DNA of 64,000 bases from Morinoia aosen. Lineage: Eukaryota; Arthropoda; Malacostraca; Amphipoda; Talitridae. Of this stretch, positions 38,219 through 50,200 are shown piece after piece. Under the pieces are notes generated by a model. That model worked only from the letters and a program-made list of their open reading frames with translations. It had not been told where the DNA came from and did no database searches. Each line of letters opens with the position of its first letter. Position 1 is the first letter of the stretch. The position numbers and the translations under genes were made by a program. The DNA is taken from assembly GCA_030386875.1 (NCBI GenBank), contig CM059563.1, positions 11,860,001 through 11,924,000 of the forward strand, given 5' to 3'.

Positions 38219-41200
38219 GTAAGTTTATAATAATAACTAGTGCAGAAAAAACACGCTAAAGCTCATCTCTCTTTTGTGGGTTTTTCTTGCTGTTGTGGCA
38301 TTTTTTGAGTCCAATTGATGTGGTTATTTCAACGAGCGTAAACTCGTTAAGTGTAGCACTTACATTGAAACTTTTGATTGATAACATTAAAAATAATTAT
38401 TATGTGTTCATTTTACAATACTTTCCCTACTGTTGGGAACCTGTTGCCGTTCGTATGAGGAGCTTGTTTCTTACAAATAAAGAAACTTTCCACTCCCACT
38501 TGCTTTTGATATTAAACTCTCGAGCTCATTAGCGTATCCGGCCAGAAAACGGACAATTTTAGGATTCTGAAAGTCTTAGTTTCCCACAGTAGAATCGAAG
38601 TTCACGCAAGCTCTGTTCCTATTGTTATCAGCGAATGTTCTTTTAAGCAATAGTACACTGAGGTAATATACAGTGTGTACGGTCTATACCTCAACTTGAA
38701 TTCTTCACGTTAGACGTAACGCTTTATTTTCAACTGGCCACAAAACCTAGAAAATGTATGTGATATAAATTTAGAAAAAACTTCGTTTGGAAGCTTACAA
38801 ACAACATGGGCTTGATATCATCCGCATGGTGTTTGTGGATGGTATCTCATATAGATGACATGTTGCTTGAAACAACATGTCATCCACATAAACAACTCTC
38901 TTTCCATCGAATAAAGTTCAGAAAAGGAAGAACCGTACAAATGCGTGTTGTGCAATCGAACCTTACTTCGAGGAAGCATACATCTTCATGTACCTTTATG
39001 GCAGCGGCAAGAATAACTAATGTAAGAAAGTTGGAGCTGCCTTGTAGACTTGTCCGGAATATTAAGCAGTCGTCCCTTGTTACGTCCGAGTCGACTCCTC
39101 GATGACTTTTCTCCTCTCGTACAAATTAGCGATTTCGCTTTTTAACAAATTGGGCTTGATTTTTTATTTTTCAAGTAAATTATGTTTAGAAAAATAAATT
39201 ATGATAGTAATTTATGAGATTTTTTCTTTTTTTTATTCATCAACGAAAACTAGACCTTGAAATTTGTTATTGTTTTTCATTGTTTAATATGAGATGTATA
39301 AAAAGGTATAAGTTCATTATTCTTATTTTGGGTGGCCTCAATGTATTAATTTCAATTATATGGGGAGCATTAAAAAACAATCAAGATATCAATGACGTTG
39401 AAAAAGTAATATGATCCCAGTAATCCTAATAATAATTGTGTAAGTATTCATGTGGTGCTGAAGTAAATGCAGCAGCCAGTATATGAAGTGGGATATTACG
39501 TGACAAGAAAATCTAAATACAGAAATTCAATTGGTGTTCTTTTTTATCTTGCCTAACAATAATATTCAATGAAGCTTCAACTCATTATTTAATCAATAAT
39601 GCTATTCTATTTCATAAATAAAATGAAGAATAATTTTTAAGCAAGTAATATAAATATTTGCATTCTACAGAACTCCAAAGGCTCCGGCGAAGAAGCTACA
39701 ACTTCAACTCCAGCCACAACAACCACCACAGAAGCTCCAGCCACAACAACCACCACAGAAGCTCCAGCCACCAGCCTGCCCCTCACTCGGTTACCCACGG
39801 CTCTGGAGCCCCAGCATTATGACGTCACGCTCCAGCCGTTCATTAGCGGAGACTTCTCTTTCAACGGGAGTGTGGCCATCCATATATTGGTCAAGGAGCC
39901 CACTAACCAAATCATTTTGCACATGGCTGACATCACTGCAGACAATGATACTGTCAAGGTGTGTTTTTGGAGTAAAGGTTCAATGACGATAATCGCGTAT
40001 GAATGATTTTATATTACCATGAGTGGTTCGTTGAAGCCCTGAGTATAATGAAAAATTTGGAAAACGGATATAATTACTCTCGTCGCGTTGTCATAGTTAA
40101 ATTAAATTAATTACATCTAACTATTATTTCGCGATAAATTAGGTAATAAATTCTATGTGGTTACGCTAGCACAGATTTATAAACTTTAAACTCGGAGTGC
40201 TAACTGCTTTACAAATTTTCCGCTTACGCAGTAACATTTTCCGCATATGTTTTGTTCTGAGTCTTGTGGCGTAGTGGTAAGGACTCCACGCAATCACTCG
40301 AGTGGCCCGGGTTCGATTACTGGCCCTAGAAATGTATTTATGATATATCTGGAGTACATAGATGGATGTGTGTTGCGTTGAGAAAAAAGGAGAAAATTTT
40401 AGGCAATGTTTGAGAATTGTGTCTAACGCCTATCAGAGGCATTCTAGAGAGTTAACAAAGGCCACGACTGTTATCGGTGGCTGTGTGCGCAGTCTGTCTC
40501 GAACAGAAAAAGTTTACTGGAAATGTAGGTCAATTTTTACTTTAATGTTGTCGAGCAGAAGGTCATTCGTGTAAAATGTTTTTAAATGTGTTCCTTTATT
40601 GATTATTGGCAACGAAATTATGAAAATCGTTGACAACATTAAAGTAAAAATTGACCGAAATTTATTCACTTTATTTCATGATTATAGTTTTTTTTGCACA
40701 GGGTTAGGTTTATTTATACACAGGTAGGATAGAAATTAAGTTGGAATTAATCAGTTTTCCGTCGATAGAGAATCAGACGTATTGTCTTCGCCGTACATGC
40801 ATATCAAATTTGAGCAAACATATTGAATCGATAGAGGATAAAATATGAGAGATTTACTTTTATAACCACACACAAATTCTTGCTTTGAGCGCAGCACTGT
40901 GATTACCTTTTCCCAGAATTTTGTATTCATGCATTCTTAGCTCAGCAATCATAAAACAGAATCATTCCTTGAAGTCAAACTGAGGAATTTACTGACGCGG
41001 ATCTTTTCGCTTCTCCATGTGCTTTGACGCTTTAAACTTTGTATCGCAGCTAGTACGAGTAGAAGACTTCACTTCTACCGACGGGACAGAAGTGGCCATC
41101 ACAAAACATGACTACAACTCCGAGTTCCAGTTCTACATCGGCGATGCAGAAGTGCAGCTCATGCCTGAAGAAAAGTTCATCTTCTCCCTGAATTACACGG

Positions 41201-44200
41201 GTACTTTGAACGACCAAATGCGTGGCTTCTATCGATCTTCATACGAGAACTCAGGAAATGAGACTGTGTAAGTACAAAGTATAAGGTCGAGTTCCAATGG
41301 AAGTCGTGACAGGTACACACACATTCAATTACGATGTATGTTTCTTTCCTCACTTTGGTTTACAAACTTCGAGAATGATCCAAAAAGCTTGGTATCAGTT
41401 CAGTTTCACACAAACGTAACACTACTGTTAAAACCAAATGCATGCACGATCCATTTTATAGTTGACATTTATAATATTGAATGTTATAATTGACTCTTAT
41501 TTGAGTTGAATATTGAACTTCGGTTTTGGCCGCCGTAGTCAACGTGTTAAATGTGAAGGCTGGATTGGCAGCTGTTCTTAGGCGTTCGAAAACTGCAAGA
41601 ACTTCTCGGCGTCAGATCTATTGAAGTGCTCGTAGTTTGCAAGTGTAACAGTCCTGGCTATGTACAGAATTCAAAAGACTTAGGCGCATCAGAACATGGC
41701 CGAAATCTTGTATTTTTGTCAAACTTATTGCATTTTTTGCGCTGGTTTTATTTACGTCACTTTTTCAAATAATTTCGCAATGATGTTCATTCGGACTTGG
41801 TTTATTTATACTAATAATGGACCCATTTTTCAAAAGCTAGTCCACATTATTAAAATGGATTACATCAAATTTAAATATACTGAAGATTTTATAGACTATG
41901 ACGTGCTTTCACACAATCATTTCGCGCACATAGCCATGGGTTTGTACCTGTTGTGGATAGGGAGGCTGAAACTAACTTGAAATATGATCACGAAATGGGG
42001 TTGTTGTACAAGGTGCCCGCTAAAAAAGTAGCCGATTTAAAAATACTGTAGTTTGTAAAATATTAGCGCTAGAAGGCTGAAATTGATTTCATTGAAAAGA
42101 GTAGGATTTAAAGTTTATCTTAGTTTGATAATTTTGTTTATTTGGCATTTCAGAAGGATAGAAAAAAAAATTTGTATGTTGAGGATTTTACCTATTTAAA
42201 ACTACATAAAATGCAATGTCGTCAAGCAATCTCACAGCAGGATAAAAATAGGAGTTAATTATTTTTCCAGAGAATAAAAAACATGAGCAGTTATTATCAA
42301 ATGTTGTTGCATAACATAATTTTCAGTGATGAATATCCCATTTATTTGAATGGTATGCCAAATAGACAAAATTATCGAATTAAAATAAAACTTTAAATTT
42401 TCCTCTTTCCAATGAAGCCTATTCCATTGATGAAACCTTTTTCATTACCTTGCATAATGACAAGGAAGTGCAATAACCTAGCTGACTACAGAAGCCGATG
42501 ATGACCACATCTTGCTGAAGTATCGCAGCTCCTTGATGCTTTAACCATTCAATATTTGTCACTACGTAATCAATGTAAATAAATTGGTTTCAAAAATAAT
42601 TGTACCACCATTTTTCTTACAGGTACCTAGCAATGACCCAGATGTCGCCCAACGACGCCCGCATGGCTTTCCCCTGTTTTGACGAGCCCGCTCTGAAGGC
42701 CACTTTCAACATTACCATCATCAGAGAAGAAAATTTTGCAGCCACAGCTAACACGCCCCTGCTATCTAGTGATGCTTTGTGAGTACATTTTTTTTCTCTT
42801 AAATTTAACGAATTCCATAGGCAAATATATTTTCCGGGAGTTTGAGCGTGTTAATACTAGTCCAATTTGACATTAATAACAACCCTAAGCTGAGCGTACT
42901 GTATGCTAGATACAAGCGCTCGACTTCGCTGGCGATATTCATTGGCAGTTATTCACAATTTCCGGATACAGCCGTTCACGCAATGCTGCTCGTTCATTGC
43001 TGGTTCTTCTTGCAACTTTTGCGACTCTCTAACACAGAGCTGTCGTATCTCATGACAGGGAAGACTAAATAGTTACTACCGCCTGACGAAGTTTTCAAAA
43101 ATGTTCGAGATATTAATAGCGAATACCAAGAGAAGTAAAGCTTTCATGAAAAGTTCAGGTCAAATTCGTCGTTGAAACATATGTCGGATATTCCATCGAG
43201 ATTCGTCAAAAAATCTGATGCACAAAAACCGTTTGAAAATGTGAAGCTTCTTCAAAGACCGAAATAGTTTGACTTTCCCGTCAATTTCCCTGAGTCTCTG
43301 ACCTGGTTATGGGATGCCGTCGGATCTCCCTTAAGAATTGGGAATAACAAAACAACTTCTTACGTCCTCTGCTCCCCTTATCATGGTCCTGTTCTCTTTG
43401 ATCCCACATTCGCTCCAATGCCAGTCCTTGTCCTCACTTTCATGTTTCAAACATTGGCTCCCGAGAAGGAACAGGTCCTTATTAGAAGAACTTTATCAAT
43501 AACTAACTCGTCAAACTCAATTTAAATTTTTCTCAAGCACAGAAAAATACGGTTAAAGATCACGATGAACGATGTGGTTGCTTGCGAAAAAACCTAAGCC
43601 TTTGCTGTGCAGCAAGCTACTTGGTACAAAGTAACCCTGGCGATATTACATAAAAAGATTATATTTTTTGTTGATACAAAGTGGCGCCTCGAATTTTCGG
43701 TGTCATTTAAGAGTCGTATTTTGCATTAACTGTATTCCATGCATGTTGGTGGTTACCAGAAATAACTCATTGGCTGCATTGCTTTCCTCACGGTCAATTA
43801 TCAAACTTTGAGTTTCAGTGAGAGGATTAACACAAATGTTACCTAAAATGAGCATACGAGTGACTTTACGGAAAATTAAGCCTTAATGTTACTGTCATAG
43901 GAATTCGATGGGAATGCGTTCTACGAGCTGAGGTGCTACGAATCATTTATCGTCACTAAGGTTCTGAAACTCATAATGGATTTCAAAGTGACCAAACTTC
44001 AGGATATACATTTTCATTAAATTCTTGTTTTGTCTCCTCTTGATAAGAAGACTGGCTGGAGTTTGAGTCTTAGTGAAAACTTCCTGGAATACTGTGAAAA
44101 CGTTTTTGTGAGAACAACTTGCTTCCAATCCAAAACCGTGTTTAAAACGAACGTTTTCTATCGACTCGAGCTGAACTGGGGTAATGGTGGCAGTCAGGTA

Positions 44201-47200
44201 ATGGTTACTAACGAAGACGGCAGAGCAACATTTTTTCGCATCAAAACTCCCAGAGGAGCTCCCCCGTGTGCAACAAGCATTTTAATCGGAGGTGTTGAAC
44301 AAAAGAGACTGGCGTCACTCAAGCTCTAACCGAGATATTTTAATCTAACTAATTTCATAGGGCTAATTAGGTACGTAAGGATTAACGATGCCAAATTAAA
44401 CGTAGCGGCTCTCGGAGCAAAGACAGATACGGGTCAATATTCGACAAACGTGTTGACGAGATCAAGCTTTAGCTTGAAGAAACCCTGTCCAGCCCTTATT
44501 GCTTTCCCAGTCGAACACGGACATAGCACAGGCCTCAGGTGTGATTATTAAAATATTGCTACTCACCGGACCTTAAAAAAGCTTAAACGTAACGTATTCT
44601 GGTTGGATGACAAAGGCAACAAACTTCCAGAAGCGCCCGCGTCTCATCAGGGTAAATTTTCCGAGTATCGACCTCAGCCTGGGAAATGTGTGGGCTGCGG
44701 TCAAGGATTGTATGCTTGCTGCGTCGAAATCTCAGACCATTCACTTATAATTCCTGCAGTTTTTGCAGTGTATTACGCTCACAAAAAGGACGTACTTGCA
44801 AACCATCCTCAAACTGCCGTTATAACCGCTAATGGAACCGTAGTGTGCAGGGCAAAGGATAAATTTTGTGTAGATTCGCATAGAAGTTATGAAATAAATG
44901 GATTTTGGCACCGGATTGAGATGCTGGAAAAAAACCTCACCTCCTTCATCAAAATAGACAATATGACCATCTATTTGAGAGACAGATTAAATTAAAATCT
45001 TTTGAAAGCCGTACTGCTGTTACCGCTTGAGAACTTCATTTTGTTCCTCACTATAGTTTGTTTTTCGTATACATTCATTTTATTTCGCTTGACTCAAAAG
45101 GCGTACGAAAACTGTTTCGAATCCAGAAACCGTGTTCGGTGGTGCCTCGAAAAATTCTTTCTGACTAAATTTGAACAGCGATAAGTCCGAGCCCTTCTGA
45201 GACTTAAGCCGTAACACCGGCCTTTGAAACACAGACCAAGGCCTTAGTTCTGATCTTGTCAGAAGTCCTTGCGCCTTTGCAGCTGAGAATACTTTTCTTC
45301 TCACCCACCCATATAAATTGAGGCACGATGCCACAGGAGAATTTCATATCATAGTAGTCTAATGTCATGGGCTCGTGTGGTAACGCATGTTTCGTAATAT
45401 TCATGAATCGTTGAAGTGTTGTTCCGCTATCGGATTTAATGGTAGTGCGGCTTCATGGGCTGTGAGTTTGATAACTGTTTTGTGAAATAAACTTTATTCC
45501 CATCCCTCAAGTTTTTGACTCTACTCTCAATGCGCACTATTTCTGTTTCTACTTAAAGTGATCCCAGCAGAGCAATTCAATCAAAATTTTGTTGCAGGAA
45601 TGACAGCAATTTTAAACTTGAGAAATGTTTTCGCTCCAAACTATTAATATCAGTGCATCGACGCACTTTTTTACTCGATTCAGATTCAGCATCAAATAAT
45701 GAATTATAATATGACTAGGATTTTATGGTAAATAGTTGTGCATTTCAATAAAAATAACAAAATTTGACTTTTCATAATGTTCTTTCTAGTTCCTGGTAAA
45801 ATATCAGTTTCGTGCTGTTTAACAACTTTTTTGAAAAGTTAGTTTAAAATTTTTGGCCGTTAATTGGAGAGCAAATATTCAGAGTGTCTTAACCCATAAA
45901 TCACAGATTTTTAGGACACTAAAGTTAGAGGCGTGGTGTTCATCGCAGGGTTGCCAAACTGGCTTTTCCTAGCCAAGTTACTAACTAGGAACTGAACTAG
46001 GAACTAGGCCACTCTGCCTGAAAGACATCTACGCCGCTGTGAGGTGAAATTTTTACTTAACCCACTCTTTTGATTTCTGATTTGTGGGTTAGGACACTCT
46101 GCATATTTGCCCTCCAATTATTTCAGTTTCGTTGCTGTTTTCAGATTTTGATGAACACAAATCGAATTAATTTTTCATTACTTTGATACAACTAATGGAT
46201 ACGTGAAAATTAGTGCTCCGAGGGGGAGGAGACGAAGGCACGAAATGAGGCCTAGGAAGGCCTTTCTTCCGTTTAATTAAGATCATCGACAGAAAGAAAG
46301 TATCGCAAATTTGGCCAAAAACGGCTAGACTCCGAAGAAAATAGCGCAAGGAGCCGTTAAGTGGTATCTTTCTAACGACATATTGTATTTGCAAAATTAA
46401 TATCAGGTTCTATTTGAAATTTCACAAAAGTTTTGCGGTTTGTGATTGGCTCGTTTTTGTTGAAAACTGTTTGTAAAATGCCAGATTGTGATCAACATGT
46501 TCATGACAGGCACTATCTTCTTCTCATCATAGCTTTTGTTTGAGTAACGCAATTTGCATTTTGATTTTATATTTGGTCTCAAAATATGATAAAGATTGTG
46601 AAGCGCACATGCGTGTGCACTTTTAATAATCTGCGCTACTAATGTATCTGCCACATTTTCTATACTTTTTCGCTGTCGAGGGTCTTAAATAGAACAGATT
46701 TTCTGTTCTGTTACCCACCATCTCTTTTCGGTTCGCTAATGTCTTTTTCTCACAGCACCTATCACAATTTTTTACATTTTAATTTTTTCATAAACTTCTT
46801 TTGATCTTGCTGATTTTTGTGTGCAGGACGTGGGGGCATATTATGTTCAGCAGAGATTAGCCCATTTCTTCAATTTTATACTAAATGGTGCTTTTCTCTC
46901 TCCCCTTCCGGAACACCTTTGATGTGGTTATGGATACTTAAACTAACTTATAATCTAATACATTCTGAATAGCCACTCTTGTGCGCTCATTTGAACATAT
47001 TTATTTAAGGAATACGTTTGTTTTCAGTTTCGTAATAATGACATTAGTTGTTTACCTATGAAAAGTAATCTATAATTGTTTTTCCAGAATTTTTATGGTA
47101 CATTGCCCTTAGGGAAAAATTTCGTTTCACTACTATTTAATATATAGAATTGTTTACATCTAAACTTTGAGCTCGAAGTGTGTTAAATTAGCTTATTGAA

Positions 47201-50200
47201 TAAAAGCTCATAAGCTATCCTTAAAAGTCTTCTTTTCATTTATGTTCAGAGAGGTTAGTTTCGTTTATTAACGAAATAAGTTTCTATCCGCCTTGGCTGT
47301 TGATGACCGACCACAACCATAAAATTGATGATGAATGTATTAACAAAAGAAATAAAATTTCCATGACAGTGAAAATTTTCTACCGTCGATCTTCAGTTAA
47401 TTTTTTTGACATTTATGTGAAAATTGAATGATTCATATGAATGAGGCAATGAACTTCAAAATGATGGAACATTGCGCATACATTTGCTCGTGCTTGTGTA
47501 CGAAATATTTTCACTTTTAAACTTCGCTGTATACTTTACAAATTGTCATGTCGGGAGTTAATAACGCCCTCCAACAAATAGTTCTTTCAATTTAATAATT
47601 ATAACCGAGCCGCTTATAAATTTTCACAAAATAGTGTTAACAAATTTAGAAATTTTAATTTTGTGTCTTTGAATTTTCCAGAACAGACCAACCAGGCTGG
47701 ATAAAGGACGTCTTCGAGCAAACCCCCAAGATGTCGACTTACTTGGTAGCTTTCGTGGTATCCGACTTCGTGAGCAACAGTACCTCCATCGACGGCGGGA
47801 GAATCCTGTTCAGTGGTAAGTGGTTGTCTTCATGTCAAAATTGTTGTTAGCATTCACAATCTAGGGTATGACAAAAGTATAAATTGAGTAGCATACTTTT
47901 AGGATAGGGTAGCTTTGGTGCGTTTCAGTGGTGTGAACCGCTAACTCTAGAATGTGTTTACGATGAAAATTACTTTGTACAACGAATGCAAGCACTAAGG
48001 CTTCAATAATGAAGAAGTTTATTTTAGAGCCCAACGGTCGTCAGGCTGACTATCCCGATTGATAAGCTGTCATACGTTGAACTACAAAAATGTTTACTCA
48101 CGAATCGTACAATATTTTACGAAATGTATTAACACGGAAATTACAATATTTCAATTTTAACATTAGCCGTAAAAACTTAAATGGATTGACAAAGTTCAGA
48201 ATCGTTTGAAAAACTCCTATCTCTGTAGTTTGAAAAATACAGGTGAAAAATCCAGGGCGAATTTTTCAAAAAATCTGTATTTTTCATGAATATCACTTTA
48301 CATGAAAACTTGGGATCTGTCATTATAGAACGTTGCATCTCATGTGTTATATTCTCAGGAACTTAACTGTCAGGCTGCTTGAAGTTATAGTCCCTCATTG
48401 ATTTAAGTTTTTAAAACGTGTCTCCAGGTAGATCATGATATCCCGTTGTACAATTAGATAGATCCCGGTAGATCTCGTTGAACAATTGAGTCTTGTATGA
48501 AAAAATCCGCTTGAAAATGGTCTCGAGTAGTTCTAATGAAATAAATGTGTGAAAAAAATTTTGCGTTTGGAATTTTTGTTCAGTAATTTTTTGTTTTCTG
48601 TCTCGTCACGTTTCTCCACGCCATGAACTTACAAGATAGTGTGTGTTTCATTAGCTGCATCAAAGTACAAAGTTTTTGTCTAATATAAAACACTATTTTT
48701 TAACTTCTTAGTGTTGCATTACTAGTTCCTGCATTCATGGTATTTACTTTTTCAGTGATGACAAGACCAGAAGCAATTGAACAGGCAGCGTACGCTGCAG
48801 AAGTAGCTCCACTTGTCCTGAAATTCTTCGAAGAATTCTTCGGTATCCAGTACCCCTTGAAGAAGCTGGACATGGTCGCAGTACCGGATTTTGCTGCTGG
48901 AGCAATGGAAAACTGGGGCCTTATTACATACAGGTTTCTTTATTTTTATGATTGTTGTAATATGTTAAGTGGCAATCATTGAATATCACAGTAGAGAAAA
49001 ACTTTATGCTTCAGAAGTAACATTTTGCGTAAGTCTCACCTAAATTTTTGAGGTTCTGGACGACTGCTGTCTTGTTTTTTATATGAATATAGTAAAATTT
49101 GTTATTAAAGCTATGCATTATTTAATGCCGATGAATTATTACCAATGATTGAAACCGGTGGTAACGTGAGTGCAAATTCAACATTTACGCTGACGGGACC
49201 GTAGATAGAGTGGCTTCAAGTCTTGCCTTGTTTCTAAATTAAGCTTGGATAGAACGGAAGTAGTCTCCAATTACGCGTTTTTTTATAATTGGAAACCTAT
49301 AATGTAGATAGGTAAAACTAAATCACTCGCCTGAAATCAAAAGTTAAAGTTTCCGGTTCCACGTATCTTAACTGAGGAGAATAAATAGGCCCAATTCTTT
49401 CAGGTTACTTTTCAAATGCTTAGGTGTTCATGAAGATGAAATTTAACCTTTTATTTTTTATTTCTTTTTCAAATACCATTCTCCGCCGGGAGAATTTCAT
49501 GGTGATGAAAAGAATAAAGGAAAGTCCCCCTTCAGGCTGGCGAGCACATGAGGACTTTTGATCAGTGCAGTGTCTCTTGAGGAATTACGATTCTCAGAGC
49601 TTGGATGATGCGCGAGCTTCGAGTATTTCAAAGAATTATGTATCGTATTTATGTTTGCAAATTTAAAGTCTTGATATACTGGCAGTCAGCACATACATGG
49701 TGTTCAAAAACACTCTCCACGGTAATTTTGGAAACTCCCTCTTACTGGTCCCCAAGGGGGATACCACTATTCAATGTACCACGGGGGATACCACTGTTCA
49801 ATTGACTCTTTCTATGCCCCTTCTGCATAGATTCCGCATACCCTCATCTCCAAACTAAATGGTTCCTCCTTCCTCTCTTCGGAACTGTTTTTAGTGGTTG
49901 GGGAGGCTTAAACTAACATCTAATCTAATCTCTCTTACTGGAAAGTTGATTGTCGTTTAAAAAGGTCCGTTCGCAGGAATTTGCTCCCTTCCAGCCCAAC
50001 CGCAACTTGACTATGTATCTCTCTCTTCAAGGGGATACAAATTTTGTATCTATAGGAATTAGCACTCCTAGGTCGAAAATGTGAGGCCCTGGGCTGAGAG
50101 ATAGGTAGGCCTTCTTTTTGTTGAAAGATTCTTGATTTTGTAAAGGAAAATTATTGAGGGGTTCACTGCTGCACTGTTTCTTGACTTTCTTCTTCAACAT

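Larger units (their letters stand above)
42779..47681 (+). other. APN intron 4
   Basis: This 4.9-kb intron contains the unidentified ORF-rich tract near 44030-44995, an inverted-repeat element at 45861-46120 and a copy of the dispersed repeat at 46745-46960. The remainder is AT-rich and unremarkable. Confidence 0.75.

Noticed and set aside
40259-40330. A functional tRNA gene
   Set aside because: The A and B boxes are present, but no clean acceptor or anticodon stem forms, so a SINE head is the better reading.
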